Below, one piece after another: positions 1 to 8,876 of a DNA stretch of 16,901 nt. This stretch comes from Krasilnikovozyma curviuscula (Eukaryota; Basidiomycota; Tremellomycetes; Cystofilobasidiales; Mrakiaceae): positions 1-16,901 of the forward strand of contig MVAQ01000334.1 of NCBI GenBank assembly GCA_014825775.1, in the 5' to 3' direction. Each line of letters begins with the position of its first letter. Within the stretch, counting starts at the first letter, position 1. The position numbers and the translations under genes are program-made. A model generated the notes under the pieces. It was not told the origin of the DNA and ran no database searches. It worked only from the letters and a program-made list of their open reading frames with translations.

Positions 1-1786
1 CATCATCGGCTTGGCATCCAAAAACAACACCATTTCATTCTTGACCGGAATCTCGTATGAGAAACTAAACTTCTTCCATCGCAACAGTGCGAGAGCGGCC
101 TTGATCCTTGCTTGGGTGAGTTGCACCCCGGCCTGTGCAACGCACATTAACGCACTGACATTAGAGCTTTTTCTTTAGGCACACACATTGCTGAGAGGAT
201 ACGTTCTGAAACCTAATGGAGTGTGCGTATTGCTATTCACACCCTTAATGCTGGGATCCCTGAAGACTCTAACCTTTTGTTTGAGTGTAGTCATGGGTGG
301 GACTTCTCAGAAACCCCTTGGGGGACAGCGGCTTTCGTCTGTTACAACCTCATGTTCATTGGTGCTTTCAGACCTCTACGCAACTGGGCTTACGAATTTT
401 TTATTATTGTGAGTCTAGCTAGCCCAAGGTCGTCCCATCTTTGTGTGACTGAGCTTTGTCTGCTGGGTTTCTGTTATGGTTTAACTCCAAAGTCACATCT
501 CTTGATGGCATTCTTTTTCTTGATTGGCCTTTACTTCCATGCTCCTAGCTTCATTCACTGGATCTGGCCTGCTTGGATTATTTGGGGTCTCGATAGACTC
601 GTCCGGTTGGGAAGGTTGTTGTTGTTGAACAAGCTTTGGCTGCGTCTCGATTTTTCAAAAAATCAAATGCTCAACCAAGCTAAGGTCGAACTTCTTCCTG
701 GCGAGACACTCAGAATTACTGCTTCTACTGGTCAGTCTTGGAAAGCCGGACAACACTTCTACTTGATTTGTCCAGCCGTCTCCACCATTCGTGAGTGCCA
801 ACCACAGCTTACTCTTCCATTGTCATAAGCTCACCATTGCCTTTAAACAAGCCTTTGAATCTCATCCCTTCACTAGCGCTACCATCACTAGAGCTTCCGA
901 CAAGGAACACGAGGTCCAGTTCATTGTCAGGGCTCGTGATGGATTCACGAAGAAGCTCAGAAACCTCGCAGAGAAGAATCAGGGAAGCGTCGACGTCACT
1001 GCTATTCTTGATGGTCCTTATGCTACTATCAAGAGTCTGGGATCTTATGAAGAAGTCGTTCTTATCGCTGGTACGTCTCTACGTAGGATTCTGTGGAGTT
1101 GTTGAAGTGTACTACTGACGCTTGGTCTGTAACTCAGGTGGGTCTGGGATCTCCTACATTATTTCTCAACTACAAGGGCTTGCTCTCCAAATCAAGAATG
1201 GCCAGGCTGCTGTAAAGAAGATTCATTTGATTTGGGTGATTAGACACACATGTACGTTTCTTGCCTTCACCCATTCGGAATTCTTCAGCTTTCTCACAGA
1301 GTTCTGTTGATTTTGATAGCGCACCTCTCTTGGACGGAGCCTCTTTTGAAACAAGCCTTGGCCGACGCATCCAACATTGACGTCAAAGTCTTCGTCTCAG
1401 ATTCGCCGAACATCGATCTCAACCTCCCCCCACCAGTGGAGAGAACCGGAGATCTCAGTGACGATATCAGCGAAAAAGATCTCCAGGCAGAGCTCGATAT
1501 CGACATGTACACCAAGTATTCAGGAAGACCAGATTTTGAAGTTCTGATCGAGGACGTCATCCACAGAGCCGACGGTCCTATTGCAGTTCATTGTACGTTC
1601 CGTCCCAGCTTCTCGCAGCGCGAGCATGATGTTCTGACGTTGTACTAATGGTTTCTCGTAGCCTGCGGTCCTCGGTCAATGAACTCATCTGTACAAAAGA
1701 GTGTCAGAAAATCCTCCAGAGCTGGTCCTGTGCTCAGAGGTAAAGCCGCCAAGGTGGATTTGCATATCGAAACGTTTGGCTGGTAA
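1..1786 (+). CDS. Ferric/cupric reductase (FRE family), 5'-truncated by the window edge
   Basis: This is the C-terminal part (434 residues) of a plasma-membrane metalloreductase that passes electrons from NADPH via FAD and two hemes to extracellular Fe3+ or Cu2+. Exons: 2-115, 179-222, 291-408, 493-790, 852-1070, 1138-1251, 1320-1592, 1662-1786 (stop TAA 1784-1786). All phases agree. Seen directly: two His-X13-His pairs (visible residues 26/40 and 94/108), the usual bis-heme ligand arrangement of the ferric-reductase transmembrane domain; hydrophobic membrane segments around them; an FAD-site HPFT motif at the start of the 852-1070 exon; the NADPH loop GGSGISYI across the 1071-1137 intron; a CGP motif at the start of the last exon; and the typical C-terminus ETFGW. 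The N-terminus, including any signal peptide, lies left of the window. A NOX-type oxidase is less likely because these terminal motifs are FRE-like. The 84-nt intron 409-492 keeps frame and has no stop. Which FRE paralogue it is cannot be told. Confidence 0.93.
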
Positions 1787-2043
1787 ACATCCGATGGCAA
1801 AAAGGAACCCACACGTAGGGGATAGATTGGTAAAAGCTGGACCTGAGCCGTCGCGAGGTTCACGCGGCGGACAAGTAAATAGATTAAATTCAACAGTTCC
1901 GTTCTCGTTACGACAGCTCTGGTTGAACATAAACAATGATACATAGCTAAACAAGATGTACAAAGAAGAAAGTGAAGAGACCAGAATGAGGAGATGCCTG
2001 AAGATGCCTGATGCGATGAGAGACAAGAGTAAGGTTATGAAAA
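1787..2043. other. Convergent intergenic region between the reductase and SDA1
   Basis: This short spacer separates the stop codons of two genes that point at each other, so it must hold both 3' UTRs and both polyadenylation regions. It is A-rich on the plus strand, with no open frame that fits the splice or codon style of the neighbours. Short open frames crossing it on either strand begin or end inside the flanking genes and look like shadows. Overlapping 3' UTR transcripts are possible but cannot be seen here. Confidence 0.6.
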
Positions 2044-5000
2044 CTAATGTTTCATCTTCTTCTGCTTTTCGATATGAGCACGCAGATTTTGCTGTAAAGA
2101 AAGCCAACAAAAAGAAATTGTCAGGATTGACTGCCAATATGAAGGGGATCCAATATCCACCTACCTGTTTCTCTCTCAAACTCTGCTTCTTCTTCATGAC
2201 GACCTTGTGTGAGCTGAGATGTGCGAGAGAGATCAAATTAGTACAAGTTACGGCTGGAACACGCAAATAAAAGAACACGTCGACTTACTGGACCGTCATC
2301 ATGACAGGTTTGTTCTTCTTCTTCTCCCTGTTTGTACTCGACAAATGAGCTTCCTTCTTTCCTCTAGCCGAGCCAAATTTGTCTCTTCCTTCTCTTCCTC
2401 TAGCAATAGAAGCCATACGTTCTTCGTAGTTCTCTTTGGCTTTCTTCCTAGGACCCATGATGTCGTCTTCATCCAAGAATCCATCAGGATTCGACGTCGC
2501 TTTTCGTTTCTTCTCCTGTTCTAGTTGGGCGAGTTTACGTTTGGCAGCAGCTCCACCTCCATTCTTGGCTGCTTCAGTTGCTGCTTGGATTCGAAGCGTG
2601 TTGATCATTGCGAAATCGGCAGGAGTAAGGATCTAGAAACGAAGGGAGGTGGCCTGTCAACGGAGAGAACATTTTTGCGGAAGAAAAGGACACTGACCTT
2701 CTGGGTAGCCAACAAGGATATTTTCTTCTCAACATGTTCTGCTATAGGTTCACCAGCAACTGAAGTTCCAGCAACTGACGTAGCCGCAACAGATGCGGCG
2801 TCATCGTCACTAACACTATCATCCACATCCATTCCCTGTTGGGCAGCAGCTGAAGTCTTCTTCCTAAACTCCTTAGCCTGCCTCTTTGCACTCCTCTTAT
2901 CCTTTGTTTCTTCGTCGTCATCTGAGTCACTGATGTCGATGTCGCTGTCACCGTCTGACTCAACGTCGTTCCAGTCGCCAGAGGATTCTGAGCCGGTGGC
3001 GGATTCAAGGTCCCAGTCCTTCCAGCCGGCCTCATCATCGTCATCAGCTGCTTCAGCACCTTCTCCTCCTTCTCCGTCTTCAGCGGTTGCTTTGGCCAGA
3101 TGGTCTTCCAAGAGCTGTAAAAAACAGATGTTAGTGCAGTGAAGGCACGGAAGAAAGGCGACAGCAGGTGCGGATTTACATCAAGACCATCGATAACATC
3201 AGCATGGTCTCTAGAATGGCCATATTCTGGGACCTGGTCAACGGCGAGACCCATAGTAACGGCTTTACCCTGACGCACGCAACGAAATTGACGCGTTAGC
3301 ATCTGGGGAATCAAGGGAGATAACGAATTAACGCACCCTTTCTCTCTTTTTGAGCATACCAGGATTGACTTCTCTGTACAGCTGCAACAAACCTCTAGAA
3401 GCAGTCACAACACCTTTATCTCTGCTCTTCCTGTACTCAATCAGATCACTCAGCAGGTCTTCCTCCATACACCACGGCTGCCTCTTACAGACCTCCCTAA
3501 TGGCATTGAGACCGGCAGCGACAACCTCAGAACCGACTCCAGGGTGGACGAATTCTTGGGCGAGCTTTCTGATGACAGGTGTGAGGACGTCAGGTGGAGT
3601 GAGTTCGTGCACAGACTGTGCGAGAGAGACAAGGATCAAGGTAATTTGGAGTTGGTGATGGGTGAGGTATCTAAAAATCAAGAATAGAGAGGTAAGAGTG
3701 GGAGTATAAACCAAATCCATCGAGAAGAGAACTCACTTGATGACGTAGGAGTATACTCCAAGGACACAAAGTTTGTGAGAGCCCATCACTCGACTGAGAA
3801 GCTGCAAAATCAAGACCTTGTGGTCAAGAGAGTAGTGTTTGTCTAAAAAGGAGGCCGTCAGTAACTGTATTTCCTGCGTCAAGATAAGAAGTCAACTCTA
3901 CATACCATGCTTGTGCAAGTTCTCGTACAGTTTCTCGCCAAAACTTTGAGGGTCATGCAGAAGCTGCAAAGCAGGGAAGTTGACAGTGACACCTTCCTTG
4001 GCAGCCTTCTCTCTCCTTTTCTGAGCAACAGTCTTGTACGCAGCCTTCATCTGTCTCTCCCTCGTCTTGGACTTCTTGTTGATGATCATCTGATGCTGAA
4101 GTTTTCTGATGTTGGGGCCTTCATCGTCTTCTGCGTCAGAGTCTTCCTCGTCCTCGTTCTCTGACCCAAGGAAGAAGTGAAGAGCGGCGGATTGGACTTT
4201 GGTGTTTGGGTGCGAACATGCTAACGCAACGATGGAGACAGTCTTTGGGTCGTTCCTACCAATGTGCAAATAGAGTCAATTGTCAATGTATGAAACATAA
4301 GAAAAAACCCAAGTAGTGTTCAAATCGATGACGGTGAGATGAAACGAATAACACTCACCAGACGCCCTTCTTCCAGAGCTCCTTGGTCAACACGACCGCC
4401 CACATCGCCTCACCACCTTTGCCCTCAGCCTGTTCTTTCCTCTTCTTTCCCTTGATAGCACCACCTTCCAGGTCTCCACCCATGCCCTTCTCAACCATTC
4501 CAAACAGCAGCGCCTGCACCATCCTGTTCAGTTTATGGTTCTTGGTCTTTGCGTTAGCCGTCTTGATGTCGGTAAGGATTGTCTTTCGAATGAAGGAGCG
4601 GAGAGGGGAGGAGGTAATGATGGGAAGGAGAGGGAAGAGAGTTCGGAGTAGGCTTGTGTCGACAGAAATTAGGAGCCTGGTCAGTATCAGGGGTTGGCTA
4701 GTTACGATAACGCAAATTGAACCCACTCGATACATGGAATTACGTCCTTGTTTCTCAACATGATCAGATTCTGGACGATGCTCTTCCTAGTATCCGGTGC
4801 CAAAGTTGCATGGTGAGCCAGCAACAACGCACTCAAGTGACCTGGGAATTCTTTAGTTTCCTCTGGATAACATTGGGAGACCTACAATCCAGCCACCAGA
4901 CATTAACATGGGTTTAGTTGCTAGCCGGGGCAAAGAGGCTTGGAAGGGCGTGTTACTCACCTGAGCAAGGAAACCAATAACCTCTCTAAACTTTTCACCT

Positions 5001-5243
5001 TCTTCCACAGGGTTCAGCTCAAAGATTCTTCTCATAGATTCGTAGTGATTCCATTGCTGTATGAACTCTTCCTTGTACGCCTTGGGATCTCTCTTGATCA
5101 AGTTCTGGAGCTGGGGTAGGTTTGAGGTCAAGTGGACTGGATTGCACGAACCGAAAATGTTAGCAATTCTTAGGCTACGAAAAGGATCAGAGAGAAACAT
5201 GACACTTACTGCCTCGTCCGGAGTGTCTTCCCATTCCACCCAT
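2044..5243 (-). CDS. SDA1: SDA1 homologue, 60S ribosome biogenesis/nuclear export protein
   Basis: Complete 12-exon gene, 798 aa (yeast Sda1 is of similar size). Sda1 is a conserved nuclear protein needed for late 60S subunit maturation and export, and for G1 progression in yeast. Exons in coding order: 5243-5210, 5136-4961, 4881-4727, 4652-4359, 4255-3906, 3842-3737, 3670-3337, 3269-3180, 3114-2698, 2632-2289, 2213-2165, 2091-2044. Family motifs seen: NLPQLQNLIKRDP near the N-terminus, CYPE, LRNKD, LTDIKTAN, WNDPKTV, HDPQSFGEKL, the THHQ and PPDV segments, ILTPADF, and a basic C-terminal tail with REKQ. Two acidic low-complexity stretches lie at residues 252-265 and about 525-585. The start ATG (5243-5241) is the only one giving the family N-terminus through a GTAAGT intron with a GCTAAC branch point. 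The junction 4726/4653 uses a GTGGGT donor and was chosen by phase and homology. The last two exons (16 codons each) are short and easily missed, because an in-frame TAA sits inside the GTAAGT donor at 2288-2283. Confidence 0.93.
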
Positions 5244-5841
5244 AGCTCCTGAAAGAGAGTAATTCCGAGTTGGACACTGTGGTTACACGAGAGCTGACTT
5301 CTGGCGAGCCTAAAGATTTTCAGTTAGGTCGTGGCGAGCAAGACAGCTTGCAGCTTGAAACTGCAAGGTAGCTGCACTTTTAGTGACATCAATTCAGTCC
5401 TAATAGAAATCCCTTATGCTCGAGTGGGTGTCTGACCCTTTTGGGTGACATCCGGGGGGAAAGTGGCGATTGAGCTTGTCTACTCTGTGCTTGTGTGTAG
5501 GCGATCGAGAGTTTCAAGTAGGGATGGAACCGCTATCGCTACAGTCTCCTTCGGCAGTGATTACGTATCATGTTCTAAGAAATACCCTTCATGATAGTAT
5601 GTGGTGCTCAAGCAATGGCCTGATCCGTCAAGATCTGTTGCTTTGTTTTGATACGCAGTTTCGTTTCGATTTCAGTTGTGATTTTGAATGAACGTAAAGT
5701 AAATATTATCGGCATGAGTCGCTGAGTATGAGGTAAGGATACCCAAAGAGGTGGCCTGGGTGTAGAAATTACACAGGTATGAACTTCAACAAGCACAACA
5801 ACGTATATAGTAGCGCAAGCGCTTCTGCGCCTGAAATTACT
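5244..5841. promoter_or_regulatory. Upstream region of SDA1 and downstream region of the 5842-6648 gene
   Basis: About 600 nt without a supportable gene. The right part should carry the 3' UTR of the minus-strand gene ending at 5842, and the left part the promoter and 5' UTR of SDA1. Visible structure: a 7-bp inverted repeat CTTGCAG/CTGCAAG at 5347-5353 and 5361-5367 with a 7-nt loop, and a direct repeat TGGCGAGC near 5302 and 5333. No clear TATA box was found for the minus strand. Open frames here (for example 5470-5691 plus) are short, lack splice support and have no recognisable product. Confidence 0.4.
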
Positions 5842-6648
5842 TTACATCATGAACATGCTCTCGGCCAATCGTCTCTCTTCGTCAGACTCCAGTTCTGCCG
5901 TTCGAGCAGAAATCTGTGCTGGCGAGCATAATTGAGCTGCAGGTCGGATGTCTTCTTCCAGCGACACGAAAGTTGTGATCGTCTTTCTTCGGATACGAGC
6001 AGATGAGTTGGGAAGGGATGTAAGTGTAGGGGCGGGGTCTGGTCTAGCGAGGACCTCTTCTGGAGGTGCTGGAAGGTTCTTGCAGGATAAAGTGTTGGAT
6101 GCTGTTCGAGACGGTGGTTCAGTTCTTCGAGAAGTCAGAGCACGCCAGAGTCCCTTCAAGGAAGCAGTAGACTTCAGAGAATCTGTTCTTTTCCTCCAAG
6201 TGCTAGTTTTTGAAAGAGGTGGTGTGGTGGATGCAAGGGCAGAGGGAAGGTAATGAAGCTCAGGCTGAGCGACCATCGACATTGCAACCGGCCATTCGAC
6301 TTTAGCTTGAAAATCTAACAGAATCAGCGGCAGACCACTTCGTTCAAAGCAATTCATTCTCAAATGTACATCAAGGTGCTGACTTACGAGTCTGTTGCAT
6401 CCCTTTTTGGGACGCAACCTCCTCCTGCAGATCTACACTACTCCTTCCTTTCACAAAGAGCTCGAATCTCTTCCCCATACCGTAGACACTTTTTTTATTC
6501 TGTTGGGAGACGACTCTATCAAAAGACAAGGGTTTTTCAGGAAACTGGGGGGACCCTTTGGGTCGCAATGTCAGCGTCCGAGGAATTCGCTTCCCTTGTG
6601 ACGGGATTCACTCACTCTGAGGTCTTTTGAATCAATCGCCAAGGACAT
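5842..6648 (-). CDS. Uncharacterised protein, 217 aa
   Basis: I do not recognise this family. Exons in coding order: 6648-6616, 6544-6388, 6305-5842 (stop TAA 5844-5842), joined by GTGAGT and GTAAGT introns of 71 and 82 nt; phases agree. The N-terminal third looks ordered, with residues such as SFDRVVSQQNKK and YGMGKRFELFVKG that could be a conserved core. The remainder is rich in Ser, Thr, Pro and Arg and looks disordered, with basic patches (STWRKR, SARIRRK) that could serve nuclear localisation or phosphorylation, followed by an acidic C-terminal end (ELESDEERR). The ATG at 6648-6646 is the first one in frame with a strong donor, but intron 1 could use another acceptor at AAAG (6553-6550 area), which would change the frame. 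It runs divergently from the 7355 gene. No signal peptide or membrane segment is seen. No function is proposed. Confidence 0.6.
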
Positions 6649-7354
6649 TTATTTTAGATTCCTCGATTCCAACAAGCAGTTGAAGCAAGAGTTGGATCGG
6701 GAGAGCCCATAAGTGAGCGAAGCGCAAGAAATTATCTTCGATCGTAGTCGTACGAAGTCAGAGGTGCATCATCCTACCCAACTTCAAAGCTTCATCAGCT
6801 CACGACTTGAACAATGACAGGTGTTTTTCATCGAACCGGCTTTCCGAAGCTCAGAACCAGAGTGACGGATGCTCGAACGAGCTCCTCGACCCTGCAGATG
6901 ATCACCCCCATCGCCACTCGGAAGAAGAGAGGACATCTCATCCTGATTCTCATTCCTTTCTTCTTCTGATTTTGAGATGAAAAATAGCATCAAAATATCG
7001 AAAAGAAGCTGGGTTGACGCATAGGCCCGCGCACTGTCCGCCTTTGGGAGGACGATCTCTGCCAAATAAGGGGGGCCCAAGCTAAAACTGAAAAAGGTGA
7101 CCGACCACTTTTTTTTCCTCTTTAAGTTCGGACTTGATCTTTTCTCCCCAACTCGCATTCGCTTCCTTCCTTTTCTCACGCTCCTTCTACTCTGTCTTGA
7201 AAATGATCTTGGCTCCTCGAAACACAGAGGCATGCTGGAGATTGTAAGTAGTGTCGACGCTCCCACGCGATATAATAAAGTTTCAGGCTCTCCTTTCGTT
7301 CAACTGGTTCACAAAATTGATTGACCGGTTTCCTTTACTGAACGTTTTGAAGAA
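6649..7354. promoter_or_regulatory. Divergent promoter region between the 6648 (minus) and 7355 (plus) genes
   Basis: About 700 nt hold the promoters and 5' UTRs of two divergently transcribed genes. The half next to 7355 contains a pyrimidine-rich stretch at roughly 7107-7198 on the plus strand (T8, then CTTCCTTCCTTTTCTC-like runs), a common feature just upstream of fungal transcription starts. It is followed by upstream ATGs at 7203 and 7232 and a possible 43-nt intron (7244-7286). A 160-codon minus-strand open frame at 6784-7266 lacks splice support and has shadow-like composition, so it is not called. Confidence 0.45.
7107..7198 (+). promoter_or_regulatory. CT-rich tract upstream of the 7355 gene, probable core-promoter element
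   Basis: The plus strand here is dominated by C and T, beginning with a T8 run and continuing through several CTTCC and TTTTCTC blocks, and stops just before the first upstream ATG (7203). In fungi such tracts often precede the transcription start site. The position fits a start near 7198-7203 for the plus-strand gene. This is inference from composition and position only. Confidence 0.35.
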
Positions 7355-7358
7355 ATGA
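7232..7358 (+). CDS. Possible spliced upstream ORF (27 codons) overlapping the start of the 7355 gene
   Basis: ATG 7232-7234 opens a 4-codon exon ending at a GTAAGT donor (7244). Removing a 43-nt intron (7244-7286, acceptor TTTCAG) gives a 27-residue peptide beginning MLEIALLSFNWF and ending NVLKK, with stop TGA at 7356-7358. The stop overlaps the ATG of the next gene (7355-7357) in an ATGA arrangement. The peptide is hydrophobic/amphipathic. It could be a regulatory uORF controlling translation of the downstream gene, or chance; the intron is shorter than others in this window. A second upstream ATG at 7203 gives another short reading frame. Confidence 0.35.
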
Positions 7359-8462
7359 TAATGTCTGTGAGTAGCTGCTTCTGGTCGTCCAGCAATTCAA
7401 TTCGTCTGTGATTGGGTAGTCTGACCAGCGTCGTAATTTCGCTCTGGTTTCAGACGGCAAGTCTTACAACTCGCAAGGCGAGGTCTGCCATACCGCTTCT
7501 CACGGTGACTATATGGTAGGTCTACCTCTATTACTCTATCACTACCCCCGATGATCTCTTGCTGACTACCCGTTATCACAATATCAGCAAGCAGCTGCCG
7601 TCTTTTCGATCTGTGAGTATGCAAAGAGAAAAAAGGGCAGAAAACCTTTGGAAAAGCTGATCTGATTGGTTTCTGCTCCCACTACACTCTAGTGGGATTC
7701 ATTCTGGTAGTCTGCGGGGTTGGATCTATCGCCAGGACGAGGAAAAGCTGGTGCGTCTTGAGTGTTTTTCTTCATGCGAACTTTACGGCTGACTGCGTCC
7801 GCAACCATCGATTTATTTCTTGAACATTATTCAGGCTGGAGATGAAGCAATTTATGCAGTTCAGATCTGAGCAGATTGAAATGAAGGAATCGCTGAGTCC
7901 AACATTCCAACCCGTTAGCCTGGACGATGCTTTACCGAAGCCGTCGTATCTGAGCTCAGGATCGGATTCCGATACGATGTCTTTCCGCTCCACCAGCTCC
8001 GGGGAGATACCTGTCTTCCCTCAAGCTAGAAGACTCTCATATATCCCCCATAAACGTTCCAGCTTGGCTACGGCGGTGCACTTCCCTCAGGATTACAGCG
8101 TCGGACCACCAATAGAGAACAGTGCGAGCGACGAATCTCAAGAAGACGGAGATACTGTCGGTACGCTGACTTCCACACCGCTTTCATTTTCCGGAAGATC
8201 TGTTGTCTGAGAAAAGGGTTCACTTTTTAAAACAGAAACCCTCGTGCCCATCACCCCAACGTCCGATGAGAACTCGATACGACGAACTGCAACTCCCCCG
8301 CTCCCATCATCACCCAGCTCCAGATTCTCAGCTCGATTCGTATCAATGTCGTCCAAACTAGCTTCCAACGTCAGCTCTTTGGGTGATTTGGGACCGAGCA
8401 ATGCTGTGAGAGAGGATGAGGCTGTCGTAAGGCAAGACGAAATATCTTCTGTCGCTGCCTGA
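7355..8462 (+). CDS. Uncharacterised single-pass membrane protein, 244 aa
   Basis: Family not recognised. Exons 7355-7366, 7429-7515, 7588-7612, 7693-7750, 7835-8160, 8236-8462 (stop TGA 8460-8462); introns 62-84 nt with GTGAGT, GTAGGT, GTGAGT, GTGCGT and GTACGC donors, and all phases agree. A short polar N-terminus of about 34 residues is followed by one hydrophobic segment (residues about 35-55, with the core FILVVCGVG) and then a basic stop-transfer patch (ARTRKS). That suggests N-out/C-in topology without a cleaved signal peptide. The rest (about 185 residues) is Ser/Pro-rich and disordered-looking, with many candidate phosphosites (SSGSDSDTMSFRSTSSGE) and an acidic end. The start at 7355 (or 7361, also in frame) was chosen because the frame is closed upstream; the first coding exon is only 12 nt. 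The uORF stop overlaps this start. Exon 2 could instead begin at the nearby acceptor 7453, but that breaks phase. Confidence 0.68.
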
Positions 8463-8876
8463 CCGATCTCATTCGCTTCCTGCTACGACCACAACGAAGT
8501 GTATTTTGTGCTGGATACTTGACTCGCCCACCCTCTTTTCCGCTTTCACTTATACTGTATCTCTTGAACTCTTTGTGTTGTTTTAGATTTTCGATCTCGC
8601 TGCCGTTCTTTTCGCCCTACTGTACTTTACGTCTTGATCAATGTAATAATGCCACATCTTGTATCTTTCTGAGAAGAATCGTATTGGGCTGTTGGAGTAA
8701 TAGAAAAATGCCTAAAAATGTAAACGTAAATGTAAATGAGCGGATATTTTGGATTCAGTTTTAGCCTCGCCTCCTGCCCAAGCCTGGATTTTCTTGAGGC
8801 ACCATCGCTGATTTTCTCTTATCGTCCATAACCATTACCGACCAAACATTTCGCCTCACACTCTTTACTGAACGAT
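8463..8876 (+). promoter_or_regulatory. 3' region of the 7355-8462 gene and promoter of the phosphatase-like gene
   Basis: About 410 nt between two genes in the same direction. The left part is T-rich and likely the 3' UTR. At 8719-8739 there is a 6-nt tandem pattern, TGTAAA-CGTAAA-TGTAAA, followed by TGAG, which resembles UGUAAA cores bound by Puf proteins if it is transcribed. The right part leads into the ATG at 8877 with no upstream in-frame ATG before a stop (TAA near 8828). No gene is supported; the 8519-8764 open frame begins without ATG and has shadow composition. Confidence 0.4.

Noticed and set aside
5948..6253. 101-codon plus-strand open frame antisense to the 5842-6648 gene
   Set aside because: It lies entirely opposite a phased, spliced exon and shows no splice or family support of its own, so it is treated as a shadow frame.
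6784..7266. 160-codon minus-strand open frame in the divergent promoter region
   Set aside because: It crosses the pyrimidine-rich tract, so its Lys/Arg-rich residues reflect base composition. It also overlaps the leader of the plus-strand gene.
7333..7344. 12-nt CTTTACTGAACG found just upstream of the 7355 ATG and again at 8863-8874 just upstream of the 8877 ATG
   Set aside because: Several 12-nt matches are expected by chance in a window of this size. The shared position is suggestive, but two copies are not enough.
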